Position numbers and translations under genes: made by a program. From positions 1-64,000 of the forward strand of contig JBIPOE010000004.1 of assembly GCA_044379485.1 (NCBI GenBank): a DNA stretch of 64,000 bases, written 5' to 3'. The notes below the pieces were generated by a model, which had not been told where the DNA came from, ran no database searches, and saw nothing but the letters and a program-made list of their open reading frames with translations. Source of the DNA: CAMDMI01 sp044379485 (GTDB lineage: Bacteria; Bacteroidota; Bacteroidia; Cytophagales; Flexibacteraceae). This document shows, piece by piece, positions 44,801 to 53,681 of this stretch (its first letter is position 1; each line of letters begins with the position of its first letter).

Positions 44801-45177
44801 TCAATTGTGGTAACTCTGAATGCATCAAAATCATGAAGGATTTTATTCAGAACTTCTGTTGACCTTTTTTGTAAAAGTTCAGGTTTTTCAAATTCAAAAT
44901 AAGTTAGGTCCTTATCTTCAATTGGTTTCGAGGTTAATTGTATAAGCCTTTGAACAATCCTTTCTTTTAATTCTGCAGCAGCTTTGTTGGTAAAGGTAAT
45001 TGCAATAATTCCGCGGAATGAATCCGGAAACGGTAAAGCCTTTTTAAGGTATAAGTTTGTGAGGCTGTATGTTTTACCCGATCCTGCTGAAGCTGAAAGT
45101 CTTAAAGCTCCCTTGGTTTGAAAGGTTTCCATAATTGGTGAATTGGCTTTGCCCCAAATGAAAGAATTTATGGGCAT
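41878..45177 (-). CDS. AddA/RecB-like UvrD helicase with C-terminal nuclease
   Basis: A 1099-residue protein: SASAGSGKTYSLTNLYLK (Walker A), LLIDEFQDTDAVQW (motif II), VVGDVKQSIYGWRGAD (III), AFNYRSEGNIVEF, MTIHKSKGLDFGVVILAL (V) and NLWYVACTRPRYGLVIDI (VI). The C-terminus holds a RecB-like PD-(D/E)XK nuclease (LRADRVL, VVLDFKTGEKSS, QLKNYKNHL). It fits the AddA subunit of AddAB used in double-strand break repair; the AddB partner is not in this neighbourhood, unlike in many bacteria. It is downstream of glutathione peroxidase but separated by a terminator. Confidence 0.9.
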   Translation of the reverse strand: MPINSFIWGKANSPIMETFQTKGALRLSASAGSGKTYSLTNLYLKKALPFPDSFRGIIAITFTNKAAAELKERIVQRLIQLTSKPIEDKDLTYFEFEKPELLQKRSTEVLNKILHDFDAFRVTTIDSFFQNLFSQLAFEANLPHGLRTELDIESVKKEVLEEGLKDIPENIKSILLENIIHILSEKGTGWRTSGYLENNLMSSLFAEPVVNFNYTAKTELMTDEKILSSKKILENYLKELLDHVKQSAKNVLQACEERGFSKRFMTEEDKTYTDELSKIEKIASGNLPPTAPIKAHLEGKWFRKPKSKLLSEADIDFFSPLILAYASSQNERQLANMALAEELLKHLAAIRLLVYFRQVLKNQNNRQNRFLLLETKHLLKSIIGDTDVPYIYERIGNQMHTLLIDEFQDTDAVQWAVINPLAKSILDNNGFFSVVGDVKQSIYGWRGADSTLFKKGLNESLLPHKVTEKNLAFNYRSEGNIVEFNNFIFYQISQMYGGELLKSEQVNGSKEWEETILLNYADVFQKLPDEKSKKNGFVDLRVRPRKKKGSGIEESEKNQEDSESDGENGYFNWIIDEIKVIQDAGIPSSEIAILVRGNSQLSEIVQIMDKERTKENQKYDFRYSASGSELNSEHLVFDFLATAISNRQLKDDFLFQNLVQNARHLGLDQKFWNSEAGQNPVWVQDWKKDELLTQNEEQNLKETLLFLVNYFELNLIESHHQAILQFQNYIFEFEQNQHFQYSEFLLWWKEKASQQKLNQLKVEEGIQIMTIHKSKGLDFGVVILALSSTLSGDSLNKFDFWPDSKQEPWDAYPLQKAKARKIFLDSDLGEQYQENIYKQALENLNLWYVACTRPRYGLVIDITLDNNLDLPKGKPTNFSRLAYQIPRFLKENADVLLEIFPDSKIESEENEDFIFKFQLGEQKFDRGKKDKNVVEILISPNFSKVKELKWLPKDQKEVAWFGTTFHKIIEKTKIYTNWGADFEKVTNKEVLNNTQIEELKAQVHRFFENENIKNWFSDKYESFPELEFVSKDGTILRADRVLKKEEGFVVLDFKTGEKSSIHFNQLKNYKNHLQNFSNQEVKAFVVYSGDQIEIEELTD

Positions 45178-45195
45178 TTTTTAAGTTTTATTGCA

Positions 45196-45225
45196 TAAAA
45201 AAGCCCCTTTGAATTTCAAAGGGGC
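45196..45225 (-). terminator. Terminator of the glutathione peroxidase gene
   Basis: Stem GCCCCTTTGA/TCAAAGGGGC (45203-45225); on the minus strand it is followed by a T-run at 45196-45202. The T-run at 45230-45239 could make it work in both directions. Confidence 0.8.
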
Positions 45226-45243
45226 CACTATTTTTTTTTGAAT

Positions 45244-45774
45244 CTAGATGAGGTCAGTTATGTCTTTGCTCATTGGTTTTGTGGAGGAAGGAAAGAATTT
45301 TAAGACTTTTCCGTTTTCATCAACCAGATATTTTGAAAAATTCCATTTTGGAGCATCGCTAACATTTCCGTTTAAATCCTTGCTCGATAGATATTTGTAC
45401 AAAGGATCCTGATCCTTACCTTTTACCGATATCTTAGAAAACATTGGGAATGAAACGCCGTAATTCTTTTGGCAAAAGGTTTTAATTTCGGAATCCGAAC
45501 CAGGTTCTTGTCCACCGAAATCGTTGGCAGGAAATCCTATTACAACCAATTTGTCCTTATAAGTTTTACTTAATTCTTCCAGCTCCTTGTATTGAGAGGT
45601 GAAACCACATTGACTGGCAACATTTACTATAAGGATTTTTTTTCCCTTAAATTGACTTAAGGAAACATCTTTCCCATCTATTGACTTCATGGTAAAGTCA
45701 TGAACTGATTTTTGTTTTTCTAGGGTTGCAGACATACTTAAAAATAAAACTATTAAAAAACTAAGTATTTTCAT
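45244..45774 (-). CDS. Glutathione peroxidase family protein
   Basis: A 176-residue thiol peroxidase reducing hydroperoxides, in bacteria usually with thioredoxin as partner. The peroxidatic Cys is in VNVASQCGFTSQY, with FPANDFGGQEPGSDSEI and WNFSKYLVDENG supplying the Gln, Asn and Trp of the catalytic set. An N-terminal hydrophobic segment (ILSFLIVLFLSMSA) suggests export to the periplasm. It stands alone between two terminators on the minus strand. Confidence 0.92.
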   Translation of the reverse strand: MKILSFLIVLFLSMSATLEKQKSVHDFTMKSIDGKDVSLSQFKGKKILIVNVASQCGFTSQYKELEELSKTYKDKLVVIGFPANDFGGQEPGSDSEIKTFCQKNYGVSFPMFSKISVKGKDQDPLYKYLSSKDLNGNVSDAPKWNFSKYLVDENGKVLKFFPSSTKPMSKDITDLI

Positions 45775-45820
45775 TAATAAATTGATTTGATGATATAACT
45801 AAAAACTTGAGACATGGTTA

Positions 45821-45851
45821 AAAAAAAACCTCCATAAAGGAGGTTTTTTTT
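45821..45851. terminator. Bidirectional terminator between YtxH and peroxidase genes
   Basis: A-run, AAACCTCC, ATAA loop region, GGAGGTTT and T-run: a symmetrical hairpin with T-runs on both strands. It ends the YtxH gene on the minus strand. Confidence 0.8.
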
Positions 45852-45867
45852 GATAACTTATTAATTA

Positions 45868-46140
45868 CTAGGCATCTATAGTTTCGCTGGCAACCTTTCT
45901 GGTTAGCTGATCAGCTACGCCATTAGTTTTTTTTAGACCTAATGAATTGGTTACTTGCTCAGAAAGCCTTCCAAAACTAGTATTGATTTGTGTTGAAAGC
46001 TCATCTTTAAGGTCTGTTGCCTTATCTGCAATTTTCTTTCTGGTTTCTTCACCTGAACTTGGTGCAAGTAAAATACCTGCCATTGCACCTGCTGCTGCTC
46101 CTAAAAGGAAGCCTACTATTACTTTTTGATCGCTTGACAT
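45868..46140 (-). CDS. YtxH domain protein
   Basis: A 90-residue protein starting MSSDQKVIVGFLLGAAAGAM, a glycine-rich membrane segment, followed by AGILLAPSSGEETRKKIADK and a helical tail. This is the YtxH/general-stress-protein pattern seen in many Bacteroidota. The role is probably in the cell envelope or stress response; no enzymatic residues are present. It is a single gene with its own terminator. Confidence 0.85.
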   Translation of the reverse strand: MSSDQKVIVGFLLGAAAGAMAGILLAPSSGEETRKKIADKATDLKDELSTQINTSFGRLSEQVTNSLGLKKTNGVADQLTRKVASETIDA

Positions 46141-46298
46141 AACTGAGATTTTTATAAAGTTGAAAGAATAATGATTACTTAAATTCTAATTTGAGAAGGT
46201 GTAAAGCTAAAATTTACGTTTTGATTTTAATAGAATATTTTTATTTTACTAATAGAAATTGATCTTTGATATTTTTTAATTTCCTGATAACAAATTTG

Positions 46299-46979
46299 TT
46301 ACCTTAAATCTACCACTTTAAATCCTGGAAATTGTTTCTTATTAAAAGTGAAATCTGAATTGTTAACAGTTTGCAAAACCTTAAATTCTTCAATTTCAAA
46401 CACTTCCCGATCATTGCTTCCCCGTTCAAAAACAATCCATTTCATAATGTTTCTGGAACTTTTGTCTATAAAAAGTCGGATTTTAACAACCTCTTTTTTG
46501 ATGTTTTCTGGTTCAAGGTCAATAGTTTGCCAAATTTTACCCTTCACTTTTACCTCACCCATGAAAATATATTTGAATCCTTTTTGATAAAAGGTATAAA
46601 TCCGTTCAGGAGTTATATCGTCCGGTTCGGGTTCATAATCGGAAATATTTACCTCCTTTATCTTCCGATCTGCACTCCAGACTGTTTTTCCATCACAAAT
46701 CAAAGTAGTTTGTCCACTTGTGAGGACATATTTTGAACCGGTTACCTTTATTTCTCCTTTCACATTTCCAACCACTTTTCCTGAGTTGGTTTCCGAATCG
46801 TGTGAAAATGTGGCTATAAACCCAGGCATTTTTTTGTGCTTTTTTCCAACTGCATTCAATATTTCTTCAGCCATCGGATCTTGCCGCCCTTGAAATCCAC
46901 TGATTGAGAGGAAACAAAGAACTAAAGTTAAGGTTATTACAACTTTTCCTGAGATCATGAAATTACTTTTTGATGTCAT
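46299..46979 (-). CDS. lolA: LolA-like outer-membrane lipoprotein carrier
   Basis: A 226-residue exported protein with an N-terminal hydrophobic signal (GKVVITLTLVLCFLSISGF), then the LolA-type beta fold: MPGFIATFSHD, GEIKVTGSKYVLTSGQTTLI CDGKTVWS, and RLFIDKSSRNIMKWIVFE. LolA carries lipoproteins through the periplasm to the outer membrane. Its start overlaps the end of ftsK by 17 bp, and the ftsK-lolA order on one strand is common in Bacteroidota. Low sequence identity is usual for this family, so the fold assignment is firmer than the exact role. Confidence 0.8.
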   Translation of the reverse strand: MTSKSNFMISGKVVITLTLVLCFLSISGFQGRQDPMAEEILNAVGKKHKKMPGFIATFSHDSETNSGKVVGNVKGEIKVTGSKYVLTSGQTTLICDGKTVWSADRKIKEVNISDYEPEPDDITPERIYTFYQKGFKYIFMGEVKVKGKIWQTIDLEPENIKKEVVKIRLFIDKSSRNIMKWIVFERGSNDREVFEIEEFKVLQTVNNSDFTFNKKQFPGFKVVDLR

Positions 46980-49410
46980 TTAAAATCCTTTCAAGACCAT
47001 ACTCGTCAACCAGAACTTGCCTGGCTTTGCTACCTTCAAATGGACCAACAATTCCCAATGATTCCATTTGATCAATTAACCGACCTGCCCGGTTGTAACC
47101 AAGTTTCATTTTCCTTTGAATCAAAGAAGTGCTGCCCTGTTGGTGTCCTACAATGAGCCTGGCAGATTCTTCCAACAAAGGATCTAATTCAGATGGATCA
47201 AAATCAGAAGAGTTTCCTGTTTCGTCTCCTACAGCCTCTGGAAGTAAATAAGCCATTTCGTAACCTCTCTGATTTCCAATGTAATCACAAATAGATTCAA
47301 CCTCTGCTGTAGATATAAACGGACACTGAATCCTGGTAACATCGCTACCCATCGATAATAACATATCTCCACCCGAAACCAATTGATCTGCTCCACTCTG
47401 ATCCAAAATAGTTCTCGAATCTATCTTAGAGGTAACCTTAAACGAAAGTCTTGCAGGAAAATTTGCTTTAATGATACCGGTTATTACGTTTACGGAAGGT
47501 CTCTGTGTGGCCACAATAAGGTGAATACCAATCGCTCTTGCAAGTTGAGCCAACCTGGCAATCGGAGTTTCCACCTCTTTTCCAGCTGTCATCATCAAAT
47601 CTGCCAGCTCATCAATAATAAGGACAATAAATGGCAAAAACCTGTGGCCGTTTTCAGGATTTAATCTTCTTTCTCTAAACTTTTGATTGTATTCCTTGAT
47701 ATTTCGGCAGCCAGCGTCCTTAAGCAAATTGTAACGGGTATCCATTTCTATGCACAAGGAATTCAGGGTGTTAACTACTTTTTTGGTGTCGGTAATAATA
47801 CATTCCTCCGCATCTGGTAAAGCTGCAAGAAAATGTCTTTCTAACTTGGAATAGAGCGACATCTCCACCTTTTTCGGATCAACCAAAACAAGCTTTAACT
47901 GTGAGGGGTGTTTTTTGTATAAAAGAGAGGCAAGTAAAACGTTGATTCCGACTGATTTACCCTGACCTGTGGCTCCAGCCATCAAAAGGTGAGGCATTTT
48001 GGCCAGATCAGCAACATACACTTCATTGGATATAGTTCTACCCAAAACGATGGGTAAATCCATATCAGATTTCATGAATTTTTCTGTCGCCATCACTGAT
48101 CGGGTTGATACCATCAATCTGTTCTTGGTTGGAACTTCAATACCAATTGTTCCTTTTCCTGGAATTGGTGCTATAATCCTGATTCCCAAGGCTTCAAGAC
48201 TCATGGCAATATCATCTTCCAGGCTTTTTATTTTAGCAATTCTGATCCCTGCATCCGGCACAATTTCAAACAAGGTTACAGTAGGCCCAACAGTTGCTTT
48301 TATGCTGGCTATTGTAATGTTGTAATGTTGAAGGGTTTCAATAATTCTATTCTTATTGTAGTCAATTTCCTCTGTATTGATCTCTAAATCAGTGGCTCCA
48401 TGTTGTTGCAATAGTTCCAGGGGAGGAAATTTGTAGCCAGACAATTCTAAGGTTGGATCAAATAATCCAAATTTATCCTGCAATTGCTCGGCAGTTAGAT
48501 TCTCTTCCAAACTGGAAACATCTTTTACTTCCTTGTCTGAAGAAGCAGCTCCAACTTCTATTTGAATATTATTTCCAGTGGCAACTACTATTTTTTGAAT
48601 AGGTTCTTCAATGACTACATTGGCTTTCGTAAACTCGTACTCATCATTTTCGTTTGGAATTTGTGTTTGAGGTATTTCAAATTTCTGCGATTCTTCTTCT
48701 TTATTTTCCTCAAATTCAGTATTTTCCTCATCAACAGAACTCATACTAGTTTTGAATGGTCGCCTGGTCTTTCCTTCTTTAAAGAAGTCAAATGTCCCAT
48801 CAGGATTCCATTGAAAAACAAAAACGGCAATGGAAAACCCAGTTAATCCAAGAAATAACCAGGAACCCCAACCTATGGTATCACTTAAAAACAACGCAGA
48901 TTCATAACCAACTGCACCTGAAAATGATCCCAATAAATCTTCAGCTGAAAAAGAATGGGCAATATTTCCAAAGAAAACAGATAACCAAAGAACCAGAGAA
49001 AGTACCTTCCAATCAAAGTTCGGAACAAATACCAGGCTTTTTTTGAAAATCAGCCTGTATCCGAAGTCAAGAGACCAAAAGGGTACCAAAAGCATGGAAT
49101 ATCCCAGGCCTTTAAAAATCAAAAGATTTGAAATGTATGCCCCGATAAATCCGGCCCAATTTTCAGATTCCTTTACGGTTTCTTTTAAATTTGGACCCGT
49201 ATTTCCTTCTACAACACTTTGATCTACAGTTCCTGTAAATATATAAGAAACCAAAGCTATTAAAAGAAATACCCCTATGGAAATTGCCATTAATCCAGAA
49301 ACAAGGAAAAATTTCCTTCCAATTGGTAATTTTGGACTTAATTTCCGTTTAGGTTCTTGATCCTTCGGAGGTTTTACTGTGTTGACTGTTTTTAACGTAT
49401 TTTGGGACAT
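46963..49410 (-). CDS. ftsK: DNA translocase FtsK
   Basis: An 815-residue protein from the ATG at 49410 (MSQNTLKTVNTVK). Four or so N-terminal membrane segments anchor it at the septum, a charged linker follows, and the motor domain shows LLMAGATGQGKSVGIN (Walker A), FIVLIIDELADLMM (Walker B) and LIVATQRPSVNVITG. The C-terminal winged-helix gamma domain reads KMKLGYNRAGRLIDQMESLG and recognises chromosome-orienting sequences. It pumps DNA during division and chromosome dimer resolution. The frame extends 18 codons upstream, but the internal ATG is more typical. The divergent gene starts only 34 bp away. Confidence 0.95.
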   Translation of the reverse strand: MSQNTLKTVNTVKPPKDQEPKRKLSPKLPIGRKFFLVSGLMAISIGVFLLIALVSYIFTGTVDQSVVEGNTGPNLKETVKESENWAGFIGAYISNLLIFKGLGYSMLLVPFWSLDFGYRLIFKKSLVFVPNFDWKVLSLVLWLSVFFGNIAHSFSAEDLLGSFSGAVGYESALFLSDTIGWGSWLFLGLTGFSIAVFVFQWNPDGTFDFFKEGKTRRPFKTSMSSVDEENTEFEENKEEESQKFEIPQTQIPNENDEYEFTKANVVIEEPIQKIVVATGNNIQIEVGAASSDKEVKDVSSLEENLTAEQLQDKFGLFDPTLELSGYKFPPLELLQQHGATDLEINTEEIDYNKNRIIETLQHYNITIASIKATVGPTVTLFEIVPDAGIRIAKIKSLEDDIAMSLEALGIRIIAPIPGKGTIGIEVPTKNRLMVSTRSVMATEKFMKSDMDLPIVLGRTISNEVYVADLAKMPHLLMAGATGQGKSVGINVLLASLLYKKHPSQLKLVLVDPKKVEMSLYSKLERHFLAALPDAEECIITDTKKVVNTLNSLCIEMDTRYNLLKDAGCRNIKEYNQKFRERRLNPENGHRFLPFIVLIIDELADLMMTAGKEVETPIARLAQLARAIGIHLIVATQRPSVNVITGIIKANFPARLSFKVTSKIDSRTILDQSGADQLVSGGDMLLSMGSDVTRIQCPFISTAEVESICDYIGNQRGYEMAYLLPEAVGDETGNSSDFDPSELDPLLEESARLIVGHQQGSTSLIQRKMKLGYNRAGRLIDQMESLGIVGPFEGSKARQVLVDEYGLERILNDIKK

Positions 49411-49444
49411 TCCCTTTTTTTTCTGGCTTGCAAAGGTAAATAAC

Positions 49445-50938
49445 TTGCAATGGTTTCCTTTCATTGGAAAAATAACAGCACTTACAGTCCTTTTTTTATT
49501 GCTTAATTTTTGTTTAGTTTTTGGGCAAAGTGGACCTTCTAAGAATTTTTATCAGCTGAAATTCAGACAAATAGGCTTAGATACTACGTTCAATACATAT
49601 GATTTTATTGAGCCGAATTCAATCAAATATTTTTTAGATCAAAAGCTGAAAACTCAACTTAACAATGGGCACCCATTTGCCCAAATCACTTTCGATACCC
49701 TTTTTTATGGAAAAAATGCCGTAATAGAGGCCAGTCTTAGTCTGGGTCCTTTTATTTTTAATGGAGATTTAGTCAATCAGGGTGATACGTCTTTAAATTC
49801 CAAATTGATCTCCAAATTCCTTCGGTTAAGAAAAAATTTTCCCTTTTCAGACCAAAAACAAAAGAGGTTACCTTTTCTGCTTCAACAAATTCCCTTTGCC
49901 GAAATGGCCGAATCTCCCAAACTTGAATTTTTTGGCAATCAATCAATAGTTCATCTAAATTTAATCAAAAGGAAAACAAATTCTTTTAATGGAATATTGG
50001 GCCTTTTACCGCAATCAGAAACTGAAGGAGGGACTATTGTAACTGGTAATATTGATGGCAGTCTAAATAATTTATTTGGTCAGGGCATACAAGTTTTAAT
50101 TAAATGGAATCGTTTTGCACCCTCTTCTCAAATGGCAGATATTCAGTTGATTGCCCCGGTTTTAAACTTTAATGGACTTGGTTTTGAAACTGCTTTTGAA
50201 TTGTTCAGGCAAGATTCAACTGTAAATCGTCAAAAACTTGATCTCAGGATTTCAACCTCTACTAATGGGGTTTGGAAATTTCAGGTTGGTTTTATAACCA
50301 GCAGATCTTCAGGTCTGTTAAATCTTTCCGGAATTGAAAAGGTAAAAATTGAAACAAATGCGATTTCATTTTCTTTTTTAAATACTCCTTTTCAAGCCCC
50401 TGGAGTTGTTTTGAAGAAAAGGGTATTTCAAATTAGTCTTTTTCCAACTTTAAAAAAGATTCAAAAGGAGAATAATACCCAATCATACCCGCAATTGAAT
50501 TGGGATTTAAAATGGCGATATCCCATTTCATTTAATTCACAACGATTTGCAATACAGACTACAACCAATATTTCTGGAATTGCGAGCAAAGAGATTACCC
50601 TTCAGGAGCAATTGCGTTCCGGGGGAAATAAATCTACCAGAGGATTTAATGAAAATATTTTTTTTCTTTCCCAATTTGCGGCATTCTCCATTCAACCACA
50701 ATATCTTATTGATAAAAGTTTAATGATTGGTCTTTTTGGCGATTTTTTAGTTTTCAATAGCCGATTGAACAATAAGTTTTTTGCAAAACCTTCCAGGGCT
50801 CTTGGTTTTGGAGTTTCTATTGAACTTGATTTTGGGTCAAATAGCGTTCAATTATCGATTGCAAATGGAATTGTATCTGGCATTCCCCTTGATTTACAGA
50901 CCACTAAAATTCATTTTGGATATATAGCCCGCTTTTAA
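49445..50938 (+). CDS. Omp85/BamA-like outer-membrane protein
   Basis: An approximately 497-residue protein if translation starts at the TTG at 49445; a GTG at 49379 would overlap the divergent ftsK. A signal peptide (ITALTVLFLLLNFCLVFGQ) precedes a POTRA-like part, and the barrel contains LRSGGNKSTRGFNEN, whose RGF matches the conserved loop-6 motif of Omp85 proteins. The final residues HFGYIARF end in Phe as in outer-membrane barrels. It is probably an insertase-type or secretion pore with unknown client, and is not the main BamA, being too short. Confidence 0.65.
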   Translation: MQWFPFIGKITALTVLFLLLNFCLVFGQSGPSKNFYQLKFRQIGLDTTFNTYDFIEPNSIKYFLDQKLKTQLNNGHPFAQITFDTLFYGKNAVIEASLSLGPFIFNGDLVNQGDTSLNSKLISKFLRLRKNFPFSDQKQKRLPFLLQQIPFAEMAESPKLEFFGNQSIVHLNLIKRKTNSFNGILGLLPQSETEGGTIVTGNIDGSLNNLFGQGIQVLIKWNRFAPSSQMADIQLIAPVLNFNGLGFETAFELFRQDSTVNRQKLDLRISTSTNGVWKFQVGFITSRSSGLLNLSGIEKVKIETNAISFSFLNTPFQAPGVVLKKRVFQISLFPTLKKIQKENNTQSYPQLNWDLKWRYPISFNSQRFAIQTTTNISGIASKEITLQEQLRSGGNKSTRGFNENIFFLSQFAAFSIQPQYLIDKSLMIGLFGDFLVFNSRLNNKFFAKPSRALGFGVSIELDFGSNSVQLSIANGIVSGIPLDLQTTKIHFGYIARF

Positions 50939-50964
50939 GCTACTTTCGCCCAATTTTTTACCTG

Positions 50965-51996
50965 ATGCTAGTCATCGATATTGTACTTTCTTTTGTCTGG
51001 TCCTTCGTCATAGCGGTGTTTGCGATACCCTCTATAATTTACGTTGCCCACCTCAAAAATCTTTTGGATGAACCTAATTTTCGTGCCGTCCACACAAATC
51101 TTACACCAAGGTTGGGCGGCATGGCCATTTTTGCAGGATTTATGTCGGCAGTTACTATTTTTGGTGATGTAACCCCTCAGATTCAGCGACTTCTCGCATC
51201 TACTCTTATTTTATTCTTCATAGGATTAAAGGATGATATCAGTTCAGTTTCTGCTTTTAAAAAGTTTTTTGTTCAAATATTGGCCACTGGAATAGTTATG
51301 TTTTTGGGTGATATCAAAATAAACGACTTCCAGGGCTTTCTCGGAATCCATCAAATTGACGATAGATTCGCCTATGCCTTTACTTTTCTGGTAATTGTCG
51401 GATTGATCAATGCCTTCAACTTGATTGATGGGCTGGATGGTTTGGCTGGCAGCATTATTTTAATCTCCTCAACCTCGTTTGGATACTTCTTTTATAATTT
51501 TGGAGGAGCTCAATACGCACCATTTACCTTGGTGGCATTTTGTCTAATGGGCGGGATTCTTGGTTTTTTGCGCTACAATTTTCACAAGGCAATTATTTTT
51601 ATGGGTGATACAGGATCCTTGGTTTGTGGTATGATTGTTAGTGTAATGGCCATTCAATTTGTCAAAATGAAGGCAGTTGAATCTGCGCCCTCAATTGCAG
51701 TTGCTATTTTAATAATTCCAGTTTTTGATACCGCACGAGTGTTTGGAAAACGAATTTTTAATGGAAAATCACCATTTGCTCCAGATAAAAATCACATTCA
51801 TCACATACTCATTAGAAATGGGTTAAGCCAGATGCAAACAGTTCTTTTGTTATCATCTATCAATATTTTTACAATTTTGGGTGCAATGGCCTTGGCAAGC
51901 AAGGGTGATAATTTTATGCTTTGGTTTTATATGGTTTACTTCTTGGTATTTTTTGTTTTGTTGGAATTGTTGGCCAAAAGAAAAATAAATGCCTAA
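50965..51996 (+). CDS. MraY/WecA-type glycosyl-1-phosphate transferase
   Basis: A 343-residue multi-pass membrane enzyme that transfers a sugar-1-phosphate to undecaprenyl phosphate, starting synthesis of a cell-surface glycan. Motifs are RLGGMAIF, IGLKDD, NAFNLIDGLDGLAGS, FMGDTGSLVCG and DKNHIHHILIRNG, matching the WecA group rather than MraY. About ten membrane helices are apparent. It is followed, with an 8-bp overlap, by the DUF4271 gene. The exact sugar (often GlcNAc) cannot be told. Confidence 0.85.
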   Translation: MLVIDIVLSFVWSFVIAVFAIPSIIYVAHLKNLLDEPNFRAVHTNLTPRLGGMAIFAGFMSAVTIFGDVTPQIQRLLASTLILFFIGLKDDISSVSAFKKFFVQILATGIVMFLGDIKINDFQGFLGIHQIDDRFAYAFTFLVIVGLINAFNLIDGLDGLAGSIILISSTSFGYFFYNFGGAQYAPFTLVAFCLMGGILGFLRYNFHKAIIFMGDTGSLVCGMIVSVMAIQFVKMKAVESAPSIAVAILIIPVFDTARVFGKRIFNGKSPFAPDKNHIHHILIRNGLSQMQTVLLLSSINIFTILGAMALASKGDNFMLWFYMVYFLVFFVLLELLAKRKINA

Positions 51997-52831
51997 GCAA
52001 AATGAAAGTTCGATCTCACTGCCTTTTTCACTTTGGTCAAAAAATGGCAATAAATCAGGGTTTTCTATTGAGGCTAAAGTAATTTTCAATTCAAGTACTG
52101 GTACTATTATTAAAAAGGGAGACTTTGAATTTTATAATAGTACGTTAATTAAACAGCCTAAAAGCAATAACTTTATAATTAGCAACCGTGTACAGTCAAT
52201 TCAAAATGGAACAATTCCATTTTTTTCACTTTTTGCTGTTTTGCTACTAATTATATTTAGAAACAGGTTTTTTGGTTCATTTCAAAAGTATTTTTTAAAT
52301 TTGAGAAATAACTATGAGATTGATTTCAACTTTCAAAAAATAGGGGCAATACCTGTTTTCATAGGTACATTATTTGTCCTGTTTTCGTTTGTGGATTTTA
52401 CCCTCCATTATTTAAATAAATCCACTGGAGATCCCAATTTGGTTTTTCAATCTTTTAAAATTATTTTTTTAATTTTTGCATCCCCTTTAGCAACTTCAAT
52501 ATTTTTATTTTTGCTTTTAAATCTAAGCCTAAAACTTTTTCCAATTTTTTTTTCAGACCTTAAAGTTTTGTTTTTTCTAGCCATTATTACCCTGATTTAC
52601 ACCTTCTCTACCTTTGGTTCTCAATTCGAAAGTCTTGTTTCAGTACCGCTTTTTCTTGCTTTTTCAATTGGAATTTTCTTTGGTTTAAGAAGCTTTTTCC
52701 TATATAAAATTTTCCAAAAAGCATATAGATTTAAATTCCCGATAACTGTTTTCTATATTTGCGCCTTAAATCTTCAAACCATCCTTATTATCAAGTGGGT
52801 GGTAGATCAGGATTTTTTTAGACTTTTATGA
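51989..52831 (+). CDS. DUF4271 membrane protein
   Basis: A 280-residue protein with a polar N-terminal third and about five hydrophobic helices after residue 70 (IPFFSLFAVLLLIIF, IGAIPVFIGTLFVLFSF, IIFLIFASPLATSIFLFLLL and others). I recall the family DUF4271 as coming directly before a uroporphyrinogen-III-synthase-like gene in Bacteroidota, which is the case here with a 4-bp overlap. The function is unknown; links to gliding or type IX secretion have been suggested by neighbourhood. Confidence 0.7.
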   Translation: MPKQNESSISLPFSLWSKNGNKSGFSIEAKVIFNSSTGTIIKKGDFEFYNSTLIKQPKSNNFIISNRVQSIQNGTIPFFSLFAVLLLIIFRNRFFGSFQKYFLNLRNNYEIDFNFQKIGAIPVFIGTLFVLFSFVDFTLHYLNKSTGDPNLVFQSFKIIFLIFASPLATSIFLFLLLNLSLKLFPIFFSDLKVLFFLAIITLIYTFSTFGSQFESLVSVPLFLAFSIGIFFGLRSFFLYKIFQKAYRFKFPITVFYICALNLQTILIIKWVVDQDFFRLL

Positions 52832-53622
52832 GCGAAGCCCTAAACCAGGAAATTACTTCAAGGCAAAAAAAAGTTTCTTCTATTTTGGTAACACAGTTGA
52901 AACCAACAGACGAAGATTCGCCTTATTTTGTATTGGCAAAAAAATATAAAATCAAAATTGATTTCAGACCTTTTATTGAAGTTCAAGGAGTTTCAATGAA
53001 AGATTTCAGAAAGCAGAAAATTAATATTTTGGATCATTCTGCAGTAATTTTTACAAGCAAAAATGCAGTTGATAATTTTTTTAGAATTTCCAATGAATTG
53101 AAGTTGGATATTCCAATTGAAATGAAATATTTTTGTGTTTCAGAATCAACAGCAAATTATTTGCAGAAGTATATACAAATTAGAAAAAGAAAGGTTTTTG
53201 TCGGGCAAAAAACTGCAATGGATTTAGTCGATCAGGTTAAAAAGCATAAGGAGGAAAACTACCTTTTTCCATGTTCGGATATACGAACCGGAGATTTTCC
53301 TGAATTTCTTAGAAAAAATAATTATAAATTTACAGAGGCAACTTTTTACAACACTGTATCTAGTGATCTATCTGACTTGAAAAATATTTTTTACGATATT
53401 ATTGCATTTTTTAGTCCCTCAGGAATCGAATCTTTATTTCATAACTTCCCTGATTTTCAACAGAATGCGACAAGAATAGCAGCTTTTGGTCCTACCACGG
53501 CAAAGGCCGTCAAAGAAGCCAATCTTATCCTGGATATACAAGCTCCTTTGCCAAATGCACCCTCCATGACGGGGGCCTTAGAGGAATATATTAAAGCTTG
53601 TATCAAGGCTTCTAAAGAATAA
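52828..53622 (+). CDS. hemD: Uroporphyrinogen-III synthase family protein
   Basis: A 264-residue two-domain protein. It starts VSSILVTQLKPTDEDSPYF, contains AVIFTSKNAVDNFF, YLFPCSDIRTGDFPEFLRKN and IIAFFSPSGIESLF, and ends with a final IAAFGPTTAKAVKEANL. These are the recognisable blocks of HemD, which closes hydroxymethylbilane to uroporphyrinogen III in haem synthesis. HemD is poorly conserved, and Bacteroidota copies linked to DUF4271 and PorP/SprF may have another role. The start overlaps the DUF4271 stop. Confidence 0.8.
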   Translation: MSEALNQEITSRQKKVSSILVTQLKPTDEDSPYFVLAKKYKIKIDFRPFIEVQGVSMKDFRKQKINILDHSAVIFTSKNAVDNFFRISNELKLDIPIEMKYFCVSESTANYLQKYIQIRKRKVFVGQKTAMDLVDQVKKHKEENYLFPCSDIRTGDFPEFLRKNNYKFTEATFYNTVSSDLSDLKNIFYDIIAFFSPSGIESLFHNFPDFQQNATRIAAFGPTTAKAVKEANLILDIQAPLPNAPSMTGALEEYIKACIKASKE

Positions 53623-53681
53623 AATTTTTTCAAATAGGAAATTTACCATAAAATTGAAACTTATTAACGCTTGAATTCAAA